The notes under the pieces were generated by a model. It ran no database searches. It worked only from the letters and a program-made list of their open reading frames with translations, and was not told the DNA's origin. A stretch of DNA of 64,000 nt from contig NZ_QLMG01000001.1 of NCBI RefSeq assembly GCF_003259905.1, positions 1 through 64,000 on the forward strand, written 5' to 3'. Below are positions 25,423 to 36,796 of the stretch, piece after piece (the first letter of the stretch is position 1; the number at the start of each line of letters is the position of its first letter). This DNA comes from Salipiger aestuarii (GTDB lineage Bacteria; Pseudomonadota; Alphaproteobacteria; Rhodobacterales; Rhodobacteraceae). Both the position numbers and the translations under genes were made by a program.

Positions 25423-26561
25423 CAGCGGGGCCTGTGGATATGGGCGCTCTGCACGAGGCCGAAGGCGATCATCAGGACCAGCATGGCAGACCCGCCATAG
25501 CTGACCAGCGGAAGCGGGACACCGACGACCGGGGCAAGGCCCATCACCATCGACATGTTCACCGCGAAGAACAAAAAGAACGTCAGCCCGACCCCGAGGA
25601 TCAGCAGCGACGAATAGCGGTCCTTGTTCTGCAACGCGGCGACGATGCAGAAGACCACGATCAGGACGTACAGCAGCAGCAGCGAGATCCCCCCCACAAA
25701 GCCGAATTCCTCGGCCAGCGTGTTGAAGATAAAGTCGGTATGCTTTTCGGGCAGGAAGTTCAGCCGCGACTGGGTGCCTTGCATGAACCCGCGCCCGGTC
25801 CAGCCGCCTGAACCCATGGCGATCTTGGCCTGGGTGATGTGATACCCGGCGCCCAGCGGGTCGGTGGACGGGTCGAGAAACGTGTCGATGCGGCGGAACT
25901 GATAATCCTTCAGCAACTGCCACGGCGTGCCGCGCGACAGGAATACGGTGTAAACCGCGCCGCCCCCCGCAGCGATCACGATCGCGAAATAGGCCCAGTG
26001 TACACCCGCGATGAACATCATCGCGCCCCCCCCCACCATCAGCAGGATCGCGGTGCCAAGGTCGGGCTGGATCAGCGTCAGAAACGTCGGCGCGAGAATC
26101 AGCAGCAAGGGCGCGATGACCCAGACCGGATGCGACACACGCCGCATCGGCAGCCAGTCGTAATAGGCCGCCAGCGCCATCACCAGCGCGACCTTCATCA
26201 CCTCGGACGGTTGCAACCGCATGAACCCGATGTCGATCCAGCGTTGCGCGCCCATGCCGATGGCACCGAACAGTTCGACCGCGACCAGCAGGGCCAGCGC
26301 GCCCAGGTAGATCAGCGCGGACAGGTTGCGCCACAGCCATATCGGCACCATCGCAACACAGAACATCGCGCCCAGGCCCAGCAGGTAGCGTTTCATCTGC
26401 GGTTCTGCCCAGGGGCTAAGCGCGCCGCCCGCGACCGAATACAGCATCAGGAACCCGACGCTGGCGACGGCGGACAGCAGCACCACCAGCGGCCAGTTCA
26501 GGTACAGCACCTTGCGCCAGCCCGACGGGATCGTCTTGACCGAATATTCAAGATAGCTCAT
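25422..26561 (-). CDS. rodA: Rod-shape peptidoglycan glycosyltransferase RodA
   Basis: 379 residues with about ten membrane segments of the SEDS family; conserved parts include FSVGLGAMFCVAMVPI-like helix, QPDLGTAILLM, and the C-terminal PLVSYGGSAMLVLMIAFGLV. RodA polymerises glycan strands together with PBP2 (mrdA, directly upstream, overlapping at ATGA). Confidence 0.95.
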   Translation of the reverse strand: MSYLEYSVKTIPSGWRKVLYLNWPLVVLLSAVASVGFLMLYSVAGGALSPWAEPQMKRYLLGLGAMFCVAMVPIWLWRNLSALIYLGALALLVAVELFGAIGMGAQRWIDIGFMRLQPSEVMKVALVMALAAYYDWLPMRRVSHPVWVIAPLLLILAPTFLTLIQPDLGTAILLMVGGGAMMFIAGVHWAYFAIVIAAGGGAVYTVFLSRGTPWQLLKDYQFRRIDTFLDPSTDPLGAGYHITQAKIAMGSGGWTGRGFMQGTQSRLNFLPEKHTDFIFNTLAEEFGFVGGISLLLLYVLIVVFCIVAALQNKDRYSSLLILGVGLTFFLFFAVNMSMVMGLAPVVGVPLPLVSYGGSAMLVLMIAFGLVQSAHIHRPR

Positions 26562-28477
26562 GCGCGGCGCCCCTCTGCCTCGGCGCGTTCGGCGCGTTCG
26601 CGTGCGATCCGGTCCTGCTGGGTCTTGATGCGGTCGCGATCCGACGACGGGTAGGCGTCAAGCGGGGGCGTGCCCTTGTAGAGCGCCTGCAGCATGATGT
26701 CGCGCGCCACCGGCGCGGCCACCGTCGAGCCGCCGCCGCCGTGTTCCACGACCACCGAAACCGCAAGGCGCGGTGCGTCGACCGGCGCGTAGCAGACGAA
26801 CAGCGCGTGATCGCGTTCTTCCCAGGGCACATCCTGGTTGCGCACCACGCGGTTGAGCACCTGGCTGGTGCCGGTCTTGCCGGCCATGCGCTTGTCGTCG
26901 GCGGCGATACGCGACCGCCGCGCCGTGCCGCGCGGGCTGTTGACGACCGAGATCAGCCCGTTGCGCACCCAGCGCAGATGCTGCGGGTCGATCCCGAGGT
27001 CGCCACCGCCGACCAGCGGAACCTGGGCGCCGCCGATGCTGCGCACGAGGCGGGGCATGATCTCGCGCCCCGTGGCGACGCGGGCGGTCATGATCGCCTG
27101 TTGCAGCGGCGAGGTCAGCACGAACCCCTGTCCGATCGAGGCGTTCACCGTGTCGCCGATCAGCCACTCCGCGCCCCGCTCGCGCCGCTTCCAGTCCTTG
27201 TCGGGCATCAGGCCGGCGGTCACCGCCGACATCGGCACATCGGGCGCCGCGCCCAGCCCCAGACGGCGGCCCATCGCGGCGATGTTTTCGATCCCGACCT
27301 TCATCGCCAGCTCGTAATAATAGACGTCGCAACTGTCGCGCAGGCTGTTTTCCAGGTTCACATGCCCATGCCCGGATCGTTTCCAGCAGTGAAACCGCCG
27401 CGACCCGACCTCAAGGTGGCCGGGGCAGTAGGCGGTCTCGTCCGGCCCGATCACCCCGGCGGCCAGCCCGGCCAGCGCGGTCACGATCTTGAATGTCGAT
27501 CCGGGCGGATAGGCGTCCTGCACCGTCTTGGAGGCCAGCGGGCGGTGGTTGTTCTCGCGCAACGCGCCGTAATCGGGCACGGAAATGCCGCGCACAAACT
27601 TGTTTGGATCGTATGAGGGCGACGAGGCGATGGCGAGCAAGTCGCCGCTTTCGACATCGATCACGACCGCGCTGGCGCTTTCGGGGCCAAGGCGGGCCTT
27701 GATGTAATCCTGAAGCTCGCTGTCGACGGTCAATTGCAGATCGGCGCCCGCGGTGCCTTCGCGCCGGTCGAGTTCGCGCATGACGCGTCCCACCGCGTTG
27801 ACCTCGACCCGCTTGGCACCGGCGGCGCCGCGCAGCTGTTCCTCGTATTTGGATTCGATGCCCACCTTGCCGATCTGAAACCGCGGGATGCGCAGCACCG
27901 GCTCGGGGTCTTCATAGCGGGCAAGGTCGCGTTCGGACACCGGCCCGACGTAGCCCACAACATGCGCGAAAGTGTCGTGCTGGGGATAGACCCGGCTCAG
28001 GCCCACTTCGGGGGTGACGCCGGGCAGGGCGGGGGCGTTCACCGCGACCCGGCTGATTTCGTCCCAGGTGACCCGGTCGGCCACGGTTACCTGAAGAAAC
28101 GGCGGCGAGGTGCGCATTTCCTCCAGCGCGCGGGTCACATCCTCGGGGTCCAGCTGTACCAGCTGCGCCAGCCGCCCGATGGTGTCTTCGAGATCGCCGG
28201 AATCCTCGCGCCGCATGGTGATGCGATAGGTGTTTTCGTTATCGGCGATCACCCGGCCTTCGCGATCAAAGATCCGCCCCCGCGACGGCGGGATCAGGTG
28301 CATGTTGATGCGGTTCTCTTCGGCCAGCAGGCGAAATTCATCGGCCTGATCCACCTGCATGTGGCGCATCCGCAGGCCCAGCACACCGGCGAAGGCGATT
28401 TGGGAACCGCCAAGCAGCAGGCCCCGACGGGTGATCTTGCGATTGCTGTCTGCGGTTTCGCGGGGCGTGCGTCTCAC
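26558..28477 (-). CDS. mrdA: Penicillin-binding protein 2 (cell-elongation transpeptidase)
   Basis: 639 residues. A short cytoplasmic basic N-terminus (RKITRRG), one membrane helix, a dimerisation domain (IPPSRGRIFDREGRVIADN) and a transpeptidase domain with the active-site PPGSTFKIV (near 325), the second motif in SCDVYYYE, and AGKTGTSQV (near 533). It cross-links peptidoglycan during elongation. The GTG start at 28475-28477 overlaps the mreD stop (GTGA) and has GGAG in front. Confidence 0.94.
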   Translation of the reverse strand: MRRTPRETADSNRKITRRGLLLGGSQIAFAGVLGLRMRHMQVDQADEFRLLAEENRINMHLIPPSRGRIFDREGRVIADNENTYRITMRREDSGDLEDTIGRLAQLVQLDPEDVTRALEEMRTSPPFLQVTVADRVTWDEISRVAVNAPALPGVTPEVGLSRVYPQHDTFAHVVGYVGPVSERDLARYEDPEPVLRIPRFQIGKVGIESKYEEQLRGAAGAKRVEVNAVGRVMRELDRREGTAGADLQLTVDSELQDYIKARLGPESASAVVIDVESGDLLAIASSPSYDPNKFVRGISVPDYGALRENNHRPLASKTVQDAYPPGSTFKIVTALAGLAAGVIGPDETAYCPGHLEVGSRRFHCWKRSGHGHVNLENSLRDSCDVYYYELAMKVGIENIAAMGRRLGLGAAPDVPMSAVTAGLMPDKDWKRRERGAEWLIGDTVNASIGQGFVLTSPLQQAIMTARVATGREIMPRLVRSIGGAQVPLVGGGDLGIDPQHLRWVRNGLISVVNSPRGTARRSRIAADDKRMAGKTGTSQVLNRVVRNQDVPWEERDHALFVCYAPVDAPRLAVSVVVEHGGGGSTVAAPVARDIMLQALYKGTPPLDAYPSSDRDRIKTQQDRIARERAERAEAEGRRA

Positions 28478-29013
28478 AGGCTTCTCCCGGCGTGGTCGAA
28501 ATCTCCGGGGGACATGCGGCGCACCCCCAGCAGGAACTGCGATACCATGACCACCGCCGGATAGCATATCACGGTCATGGCAAATCGCATAAGCGCCAGA
28601 AAGGGGGGGCCTGCGGGCACAACCACCAGCCCCAGCACCAGGCGGTAGACGATGGTGATGGTCATCAGCGTGGTGGCCACGGCGATCCATTCCATGACGA
28701 ACGTGGTTTCGGGGCCGCGCCGGTCACGGCGTTTCAGCGTCTCGGTCGCGAGCAGCGTCAGCGCCGCCCACAGTCCGGGGGGGCGCCCCAGCATCAGGTC
28801 GGCCAGCAGCATGACCCCGGCCACCAGCAGGGCCGGCACATAATCGGGGCGCCGCAGCGCCCAGGCAAAACACAGCCCCACCAGAAGATCCGGCCCCGCA
28901 TAGCGCGGCGGCATCATGTCCAGGGGCAGCAGGTGGTAGAACAGGATCAGCAGCGCCAGACCGACAAAGGCCGCGCGCATGACCAGGATGCGTCCGGGGC
29001 GGGCCTCAGCCAT
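28474..29013 (-). CDS. mreD: Rod shape-determining protein MreD
   Basis: 179 residues with about five hydrophobic helices, weakly conserved as usual for MreD; identified mainly by position between mreC and mrdA. It anchors the elongation complex in the membrane. Its start overlaps the end of mreC by 8 nt. Confidence 0.85.
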   Translation of the reverse strand: MAEARPGRILVMRAAFVGLALLILFYHLLPLDMMPPRYAGPDLLVGLCFAWALRRPDYVPALLVAGVMLLADLMLGRPPGLWAALTLLATETLKRRDRRGPETTFVMEWIAVATTLMTITIVYRLVLGLVVVPAGPPFLALMRFAMTVICYPAVVMVSQFLLGVRRMSPGDFDHAGRSL

Positions 29014-29938
29014 CGCCGGGGTCCGCGGCTGGGCCGGTGGCCGGGTCGATGGCGGGGGGCATCTGCATGCCGGGGGGGATTTCGGGCAGGATCAGGGCGG
29101 AGGGCGCGCTGACCTGGCGCGCGCCATGATCGCGCAGCACCCGCAGAAACTCCAGCCGCTCATAGTCGGCGGCAAGGCGCACCCGCAGCCGCCCGCCCGG
29201 ATCGGCGGCCACCTGCCCGATCAGCAGGCCGGGGGGAAACACCTCACCATCGCCCGAGGTCACGATGCGGTCGCCGGGGCGCACCTGGTCGTCGTCTTCC
29301 AGAAAATCAATCGGTGGCGCGGCGGAATTGTCGCCAATCACCAGCGCGCGCTGCCCCGAGGGCTGGATGACCGCAGGGATGCGGCTGGTGGTGTCTGTCA
29401 GCAGAATGACCCGGCTGGTGTTCGGCCCCACGCCCGAGATTCGCCCGACAAGGCCGATCCCGTCCATCGTTGCCCAGCCATCCACGATGCCATCGCGGGA
29501 GCCGACATTGATAAGCGCCGACTGCCGAAAGGGCGAGCCGCTGTCGGCCAGCACCACCCCGGTGATATAGGTCAGCCGAGGGTCCAGCCGCACGTTGTTC
29601 AGATCGCGCAGCCGGGCGTTTTCCTGTTCAAGCTGAAGCGCGGCTTCTTTCCAGGCGGTCATCTGGCGCAGTTCGCGGCGCAGTTCCTGGTTCTGATCGT
29701 AGATGCGCTGGTAGCTCTGGAAATCCTGCAGGATGCGCACCGCGCCGCTGACCGGCGCCATCGCCCAGTCGAAGCCGGGCAGCACCCGGTCGACGATCTG
29801 GGCGCGAAACCGTTCGACGCGCGGCGAATCGATGCGCCAGAAGATGAACAACCCCACAAGGCACAGCACGAGGATCGCCAGAAGCAGTCGCTTCAGCGGG
29901 CCAGAGTAGGTTTCGGACTGGGATCCGTTCTTCGCCAT
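29006..29938 (-). CDS. mreC: Rod shape-determining protein MreC
   Basis: 310 residues: a membrane helix near residues 15-35 (LLLAILVLCLVGLFIF), a coiled coil (about 70-110), then the periplasmic beta domain with RDGIVDGWATMDGIGLVGRIS. It links MreB to PBP2. A Pro/Ala/Asp-rich tail ends the protein. Confidence 0.93.
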   Translation of the reverse strand: MAKNGSQSETYSGPLKRLLLAILVLCLVGLFIFWRIDSPRVERFRAQIVDRVLPGFDWAMAPVSGAVRILQDFQSYQRIYDQNQELRRELRQMTAWKEAALQLEQENARLRDLNNVRLDPRLTYITGVVLADSGSPFRQSALINVGSRDGIVDGWATMDGIGLVGRISGVGPNTSRVILLTDTTSRIPAVIQPSGQRALVIGDNSAAPPIDFLEDDDQVRPGDRIVTSGDGEVFPPGLLIGQVAADPGGRLRVRLAADYERLEFLRVLRDHGARQVSAPSALILPEIPPGMQMPPAIDPATGPAADPGDG

Positions 29939-29980
29939 TCGGTCCTAGTGTACCGCGCCCGAGGACGCGGCTGAAGAGGT

Positions 29981-31745
<1,765 letters not shown>

Positions 31746-31764
31746 CAGCCTGTTTGGGGGGGCG

Positions 31765-31805
31765 GCCCTGTCACACGCCCCCGGGGCGCTTCGGGGTGAC
31801 AGGGC
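31765..31805 (+). repeat. 10-bp perfect inverted repeat between ytoQ and mscL
   Basis: GCCCTGTCAC (31765-31774) and GTGACAGGGC (31796-31805) are perfectly complementary, with an inner GC-rich stem in the 21-nt loop. It may end ytoQ transcription or be a binding site; no T run follows. Confidence 0.4.
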
Positions 31806-31928
31806 ACGGCCCGCGGCTTGCGCGCCGTCACCGGGGCGATTTCAGTTCTGGACTTCGGGGCATCTGTGCCACAGTCATGGTCCGGCGGCGTTGCCGCGAT
31901 ACACAACGATCATTCAGGGAACTTACCA

Positions 31929-32351
31929 ATGATTCAGGAATTCAAGGATTTCATCGCCAAGGGCAATGTCATGGACATGGCCGTCGGCATCATCATCGGC
32001 GCCGCATTCACCGCCATCGTGCAATCCCTGGTCACGGACATGATAAACCCCATCGTGGGGCTGTTCACCGGGGGCATAGATTTCACCAATCTTTACTGGC
32101 TCTACGGCGATGCGACCTACAGCAGCCTCGAAAGCGCGCGCGAAGCCGGGGCCACGGTGTTCGCCTATGGATCGTTCATCACCGCGATCATAAATTTCCT
32201 TATCATCGCCTTTGTGGTGTTCATGCTGGTCAAGCTTGTCAACCGGGTCAAATCCGCCGCGGAAAAGCCCGACGAGGTGGCGCCCGAGGTCAATACCGGA
32301 CCGTCGCAGCTCGACATCCTGATCGAGATCCGCGACGCGCTCAACAAGTGA
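31929..32351 (+). CDS. mscL: Large-conductance mechanosensitive channel MscL
   Basis: 140 residues. [27 protein letters not shown] is the MscL amphipathic helix plus first membrane helix with the pore residues; the second helix is at about 80-105, and the cytoplasmic bundle follows ([10 protein letters not shown]). It releases solutes on hypo-osmotic shock. The start is at ATG 31929, with AGGGAAC about 8 bp upstream. Confidence 0.95.
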   Translation: MIQEFKDFIAKGNVMDMAVGIIIGAAFTAIVQSLVTDMINPIVGLFTGGIDFTNLYWLYGDATYSSLESAREAGATVFAYGSFITAIINFLIIAFVVFMLVKLVNRVKSAAEKPDEVAPEVNTGPSQLDILIEIRDALNK

Positions 32352-32437
32352 CAAACCCTGTCCGGGTCGCGCGGTTGCGTGTCCGGGGCCGGTTCGCTAT
32401 CAGGCGCGCAATCCCCTAGGCCGGCGCAGAGGCAGCC

Positions 32438-33325
32438 ATGAGCAAGGTCCTGAAAATCGCCTACGGCAGCGTCGCCGTGGGCCTCGCGGTTCTCGCCCTC
32501 AAGACGTTCGCCTGGTGGGTCACCGGATCCGTGGCTCTGCTGTCGGATGCGCTGGAAAGCATCGTGAATGTCGCCACCGCGCTTGCGGCGCTGGTCGCCT
32601 TGCGCATCTCGGCGATGCCCGCCGATGCCGATCATCCCTATGGTCATCACAAGGCGGAATATTTCAGCGCCGTGCTCGAAGGCGTGCTGATCGTCGTCGC
32701 CGCCATACTGATCCTGCGCGAAGCCTGGGACGCATGGCAGGCCCCCGCGCTCATCCAGGCCCCCTGGCAAGGGCTGGGCATCAACCTGCTGGCGGGCGTC
32801 ATCAACGCCGTCTGGTGTCTCGTGCTGCTGCGCGCGGGCCGACAGATGCGCTCGCCCGCGCTTGCAGCGGACGGCAAGCACCTGCTGACCGACGTGGTGT
32901 CGTCGCTCGGGGTCACGGTCGGTGTGGTCGCGGCGGTGCTGACGGGCTGGGCCTGGCTGGATCCGCTGCTGGCGGCGCTTGTGGCGGTCAACATCCTGTG
33001 GTCCGGCTGGGACGTGGTGCGCCATTCGATCGGTGGGCTGATGGACGAATCAGCCCCCGAGGGCGAGATCGAACAGATGCGCACGCTGATCTCGGCCAAT
33101 GCCGAAGGCGCGGTCGAAGCCCACGACCTGCGCTCGCGCCGCGCCGGGCGGGCGCTGTTCGTGGAATTTCACCTTGTCGTGCCGGGCGAGATGACGGTCG
33201 AGGCCGCGCATGAGATTTGCGACCGCATCGAAAGCGCGGTGCACGTCGCGTTCGAAGGCAGCCGCGTCACCATTCACGTCGAACCCGAACACAAGGCCAA
33301 GCACAGCGGCATCGTGGTGCTCTAG
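32438..33325 (+). CDS. Cation diffusion facilitator family transporter
   Basis: 295 residues with six predicted membrane helices. Metal-site residues are visible in LLSDALESIVN (helix 2) and in DGKHLLTDVVSS (helix 5, HxxxD), and the charged DADHPYGHHKAEYF loop is typical. The C-terminal cytoplasmic domain (about 205-295) contains further histidines. It exports a divalent metal (Zn, Fe, Mn or Co) against protons; which one cannot be told. Confidence 0.87.
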   Translation: MSKVLKIAYGSVAVGLAVLALKTFAWWVTGSVALLSDALESIVNVATALAALVALRISAMPADADHPYGHHKAEYFSAVLEGVLIVVAAILILREAWDAWQAPALIQAPWQGLGINLLAGVINAVWCLVLLRAGRQMRSPALAADGKHLLTDVVSSLGVTVGVVAAVLTGWAWLDPLLAALVAVNILWSGWDVVRHSIGGLMDESAPEGEIEQMRTLISANAEGAVEAHDLRSRRAGRALFVEFHLVVPGEMTVEAAHEICDRIESAVHVAFEGSRVTIHVEPEHKAKHSGIVVL

Positions 33326-33352
33326 GCGCCGGCCTCTCGGTCGGCCACCCGG

Positions 33353-34126
33353 TCAGGTCGACACGAACGTCACATGACCCGGTTCGATCAATGCGGCGCT
33401 CAGACGCCCCGTGGCATAGGCGCCGGTGTCGATCGAAATGCGCCCGTCCTGCGCCTGCGGCGCTTTGACGATGGTGTGGCCGTGGACCACCCAGGTATCG
33501 TCACCGCGCGAAATCCTTTCGAAATCCGGATGGCCCCACAGCAACACCGCTTCGTCCTGAGCACCCACAGGAAGGGCGGGGTCCGTACCCGCGTGGCAGG
33601 CAAAGACGTTGCCCGACTGCCAGCTGGACGGAAGCCCCCGCAGCCAGGCCTCGGTCGCGTCGCCCAAAGCGCCGCGCAGCCGGTCGCGGGCATCCTGCCA
33701 CTGCGCGTGCCCGACGTTCGGGCGTGGTGCGGCAACGCCGAAGCTGGCCAGTGTCTGAAGTCCGCCGTGGCGCAGCCAGCGCGGGCCGCACAGCTCGGGG
33801 CGGTCGAGAAAATCAATGAGCATCTGATCGTGATTGCCGCGCAGGCACACCATCACATCGACGCCGACCTCGGTCTGGATGCCATGCAGCCGCCGCAGCA
33901 CGCCGGCGCTGTCGTCGCCCCGGTCGATGTAATCGCCCATCAGGACAAGCCTGATCGCCGGGCGCCCCAGATCGAACATCTGATCGAGAAGCCGGTCAAA
34001 CAGCTCGGCACATCCGTGAAGGTCGCCAATCGCCCAGAACGGGGCCAGAGGCTGAATCGGGGCCTGAAACGCCTGTCTGCGAATGCCGGCACCGCCCAGA
34101 GGCTTGCGACGCAGAAAACGTCTCAT
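33353..34126 (-). CDS. Serine/threonine protein phosphatase-type metallophosphoesterase
   Basis: 257 residues with the PPP motifs IGDLHGC, LMGDYIDRGDDSAGV, and LRGNHDQML, plus VHGHTIV toward the C-terminus. It uses two metal ions to remove phosphate from proteins or small substrates. ATG 34126 is chosen since the 13 residues further upstream are not conserved in character. It lies convergent to the cation transporter and follows the wza-like gene's far end. Confidence 0.82.
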   Translation of the reverse strand: MRRFLRRKPLGGAGIRRQAFQAPIQPLAPFWAIGDLHGCAELFDRLLDQMFDLGRPAIRLVLMGDYIDRGDDSAGVLRRLHGIQTEVGVDVMVCLRGNHDQMLIDFLDRPELCGPRWLRHGGLQTLASFGVAAPRPNVGHAQWQDARDRLRGALGDATEAWLRGLPSSWQSGNVFACHAGTDPALPVGAQDEAVLLWGHPDFERISRGDDTWVVHGHTIVKAPQAQDGRISIDTGAYATGRLSAALIEPGHVTFVST

Positions 34127-34204
34127 TCCACGGGCCTGGCACCAACGGCGCGCATTGCCAGGCAAACGTGGGTGCAGCGAGATTCACCCATGGCGTATCC
34201 GGTT

Positions 34205-35575
34205 CTAGTTCGACGCGGCAGAGGCGGCGTAGGTCACCAGCGACGGGGTGATCTGGCTGATGACGCGGCTCCAGCGGGTCACGGGCTGTTCGGCGACAAA
34301 GATCACATCGTTGGGGCGCATCTCGAACCGGGTGGCCAGCAGAAAGCTCGCGGCGTCGCGCCCGTCCAGCTGCCAGGCGGTGATCGCGCCGAATTCACGC
34401 GGATCGGGCGAGCCGCGAAGCACATAGATTTCGCGCACATTGCCGGTCTGGGTCGGCACGCCGCCATTCTCGTACAGCGCATCCGCCAAGGACGCGGTGC
34501 GCCCGAAAGGCAAGGCATAGCGCGCCTGGCTGTCGACCTCTCCGGTCAGGTAAACGTAGTCGCGGTCAACCGAATCCAGTTCGAGCCGGGTCATGTAATT
34601 GTCACGCGCCTCGCCAAGCGCGCCCCGGCGCAGGCCGACCTCGGCGTTCAGTTCGTTCAGGGCCGCGATGCGCGCACCCTGGCGGAATTCGGCCAGCCGG
34701 ATGCGTTCTTCGAAATAAGCCTGCGCGCGGTCAAGTTCATAAGCGGTATCGACAAAGACCACGTCGCCGTCGGTCAGCTGCACCCGCGCCAGGCTGCGGT
34801 TTGAATAAAGTGCGTCCAGCGGGATCTGGTAGATCGTGCCGTCGCGATAGATCCGCACCGAGGCGTAATCCAGATCGGCCGCGTTCACGCCGCCAGCCGC
34901 GGCCAGGGCTTCGTCCAGATACAGCGGGGTCAGGGTGATCGGCGCGACCGACGGGTTTTGCACGGCGCCGCCGATGGACACTTTCTTGGAATTGAATTCC
35001 GCGACCTCCAGGCTGAAGGTCGGTTCGATGTCGGTTTCGACCAGACGTTGGAAAAGCGTGTTTTCCGCTTCCTCCAGGGTCGACCCGGACACGGGCACGC
35101 GCCCGACGTGGGGGATCGCGATGGCACCGTCGTCCTGTACCGTGTAACCTTGGCGGGAATTGGCGGCGGCCAGCAGTCCGGTCAACTGCTCGACGGTGGA
35201 CCCGATCTGGGGGGTCGCCAGCAACAGCACATCGCCGACGCCGATCCGGTAGGGGCCCTCGTTCGGTGCGGGGGGCACGCGGGTCTGCATCGACGATGGC
35301 CGGTTCTGGTAATCGACGACCGGGGCGGGGGCCGCCCCGCCGCCGGGTTGCACGGCGCCACCGCCGGCCGTGTTGAAGAAGATCGACGGCAGTTCCTTGG
35401 GGGCATACCCCGCCCGGTTCGCGACAATCGCGCTTTCGGGCGTGATTCGCAGCACGCGGACCTTGGTATCCCCGCCGCCGAGCGGATTGACCGACGGCGA
35501 CTGGTAGGCGATGCCGCAGGCACCCAGAAGAAGCATCCCGGCGGCTGCGAGGCCCTTGAATCCCTTGATAACCAT
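34205..35575 (-). CDS. wza: Polysaccharide export outer-membrane lipoprotein (Wza/GfcE-like)
   Basis: 456 residues. A lipoprotein signal ending LLLGACG (Cys near residue 20) is followed by the Poly_export domain (YRIGVGDVLLLATPQI) and SLBB-type repeats (KVSIGGAVQNPSVAP, VYLTGEVDSQARYAL, IYVLRGSP). It should form the outer-membrane channel for exopolysaccharide. ATG 35573-35575 is preceded by GAGGACAGGAT. It follows the yjbE-like gene and may be part of the same export set. Confidence 0.85.
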   Translation of the reverse strand: MVIKGFKGLAAAGMLLLGACGIAYQSPSVNPLGGGDTKVRVLRITPESAIVANRAGYAPKELPSIFFNTAGGGAVQPGGGAAPAPVVDYQNRPSSMQTRVPPAPNEGPYRIGVGDVLLLATPQIGSTVEQLTGLLAAANSRQGYTVQDDGAIAIPHVGRVPVSGSTLEEAENTLFQRLVETDIEPTFSLEVAEFNSKKVSIGGAVQNPSVAPITLTPLYLDEALAAAGGVNAADLDYASVRIYRDGTIYQIPLDALYSNRSLARVQLTDGDVVFVDTAYELDRAQAYFEERIRLAEFRQGARIAALNELNAEVGLRRGALGEARDNYMTRLELDSVDRDYVYLTGEVDSQARYALPFGRTASLADALYENGGVPTQTGNVREIYVLRGSPDPREFGAITAWQLDGRDAASFLLATRFEMRPNDVIFVAEQPVTRWSRVISQITPSLVTYAASAASN

Positions 35576-35733
35576 ATCCTGTCCTCGAGCGTGCGCCTTG
35601 TCGGCGGCGTTTGTGCTTGCGGTAAACCTACTGGCAAAAAAATAATCTGACCACAGAACACGCAACGAAAAGGCGAACCCGATGCAGGTCCGCCTCAGTT
35701 CTTCGTACAAATGTTCCGCTCAGGCGGAAACGG

Positions 35734-35970
35734 TCAGTCGGGCACGGTGTTGTTGGACGATCCGCCGCCGCCGCCATCGCCGCCGCCGGCCGCAAGCCCG
35801 ACGATCAGCAGCAGGCCACCGCCGATCAGCGCAGGAACCAGCGGGGACGATGCTTCGCCCTGTTGGCTGGAAATCAGGGGGTCGCGCGGTTTGACTTCCT
35901 GTGCCTGGGCAATCGGCGCCAGGGCAAGAAGCCCTGCTGTGGCGAGGCCGAGAACGCTCTTGATGGTCAT
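35734..35970 (-). CDS. Small secreted Gly/Ser-rich protein, YjbE/GfcA-like
   Basis: 78 residues: a signal peptide (to AQAQ, ~24), a hydrophobic segment (LVPALIGGGLLLIVGLAAGG) and a Gly/Ser/Asn-rich tail. Similar small proteins (YjbE, GfcA) accompany YjbF, YjbH and Wza in capsule and exopolysaccharide operons, which is the main reason for this call. GGAGAAACCCC precedes the ATG. Confidence 0.6.
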   Translation of the reverse strand: MTIKSVLGLATAGLLALAPIAQAQEVKPRDPLISSQQGEASSPLVPALIGGGLLLIVGLAAGGGDGGGGGSSNNTVPD

Positions 35971-36142
35971 GGGGTTTCTCCAAACTGGTTTACCGAACGT
36001 TACCAGTTGATCGGTGGATCGGCAAATCTCAAATAGGAAATCGGGGCCAGAAGATCACCCGCGTCCGCGAATGTGCGAACTTTGCCATCGCGACCGCCGG
36101 TTGTTGCGCGCAAATGGATCGGTTGGATCGGTTCGGGGCGCG

Positions 36143-36796
36143 TCATCGCGCAAGTTGTTCGCGTTCGACCCAGCCGACAGCGGGGCCGATCCATTCGACC
36201 GAACGCACGATCCGCCCCGCGCCGTCCAGCCAGTAGCGATTCTCGAAGCGGTCATTCAGGCCGGTACAGGTTTCGGTGACGCGCGTGACCGCCAGCGTGC
36301 GGAAATAGGCGGTGGTCTGGTCGGGCGTGCGCGCGTAGTCGCAGACAAAGGCCATGGCGACGATGTGATTTTCACCGTCGAGATAGCGGTGCACCCGTTC
36401 GGCGCGGCGCGCTTGCCCGGAAACCGCGACCTGCACATCCGCCAGATCGGCGCTCATCAGATCGCCGCCCATGCCGCGGGTCGCCTGCAACAGCCCGCCA
36501 AGGGTCACGATGCTTTCGCCCGTGGGCGAGCGCCAGGACACATAGCCCCGGTTCTGCGTTTCCGGCGCAAACAGGATCTGCGCGCCGGCGCGTTGCGCAA
36601 AGCTTGCGATCTGAAGCGGCGTTCCCGTCTGTGCCACCATGTCGGGAGTCAGCCGATCGCGCAGCGCCAGCTGCGGCCCCGCGCGCTTGGCCGCAAGCAT
36701 CCCGCGCAGCATGTCGACGGCGCGGCTTGTTTCGCTATCGCTGCTACAGGCGGTCAGGGCCAGCGTCGCGGCCAGCAAGAATGCCGGAAATTTCAT
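36143..36796 (-). CDS. yjbF: YjbF/GfcB-family lipoprotein
   Basis: 217 residues with a lipoprotein signal (LALTACSS, Cys at about 17) and the YjbF-type body (ALRDRLTPDMVAQTGTPLQIA, then RSPTGESIVTLGGLLQATRGMGGD). It is required for extracellular polysaccharide secretion in relatives by inference from the E. coli yjbEFGH set. The start overlaps the yjbH stop at ATGA. Confidence 0.82.
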   Translation of the reverse strand: MKFPAFLLAATLALTACSSDSETSRAVDMLRGMLAAKRAGPQLALRDRLTPDMVAQTGTPLQIASFAQRAGAQILFAPETQNRGYVSWRSPTGESIVTLGGLLQATRGMGGDLMSADLADVQVAVSGQARRAERVHRYLDGENHIVAMAFVCDYARTPDQTTAYFRTLAVTRVTETCTGLNDRFENRYWLDGAGRIVRSVEWIGPAVGWVEREQLAR

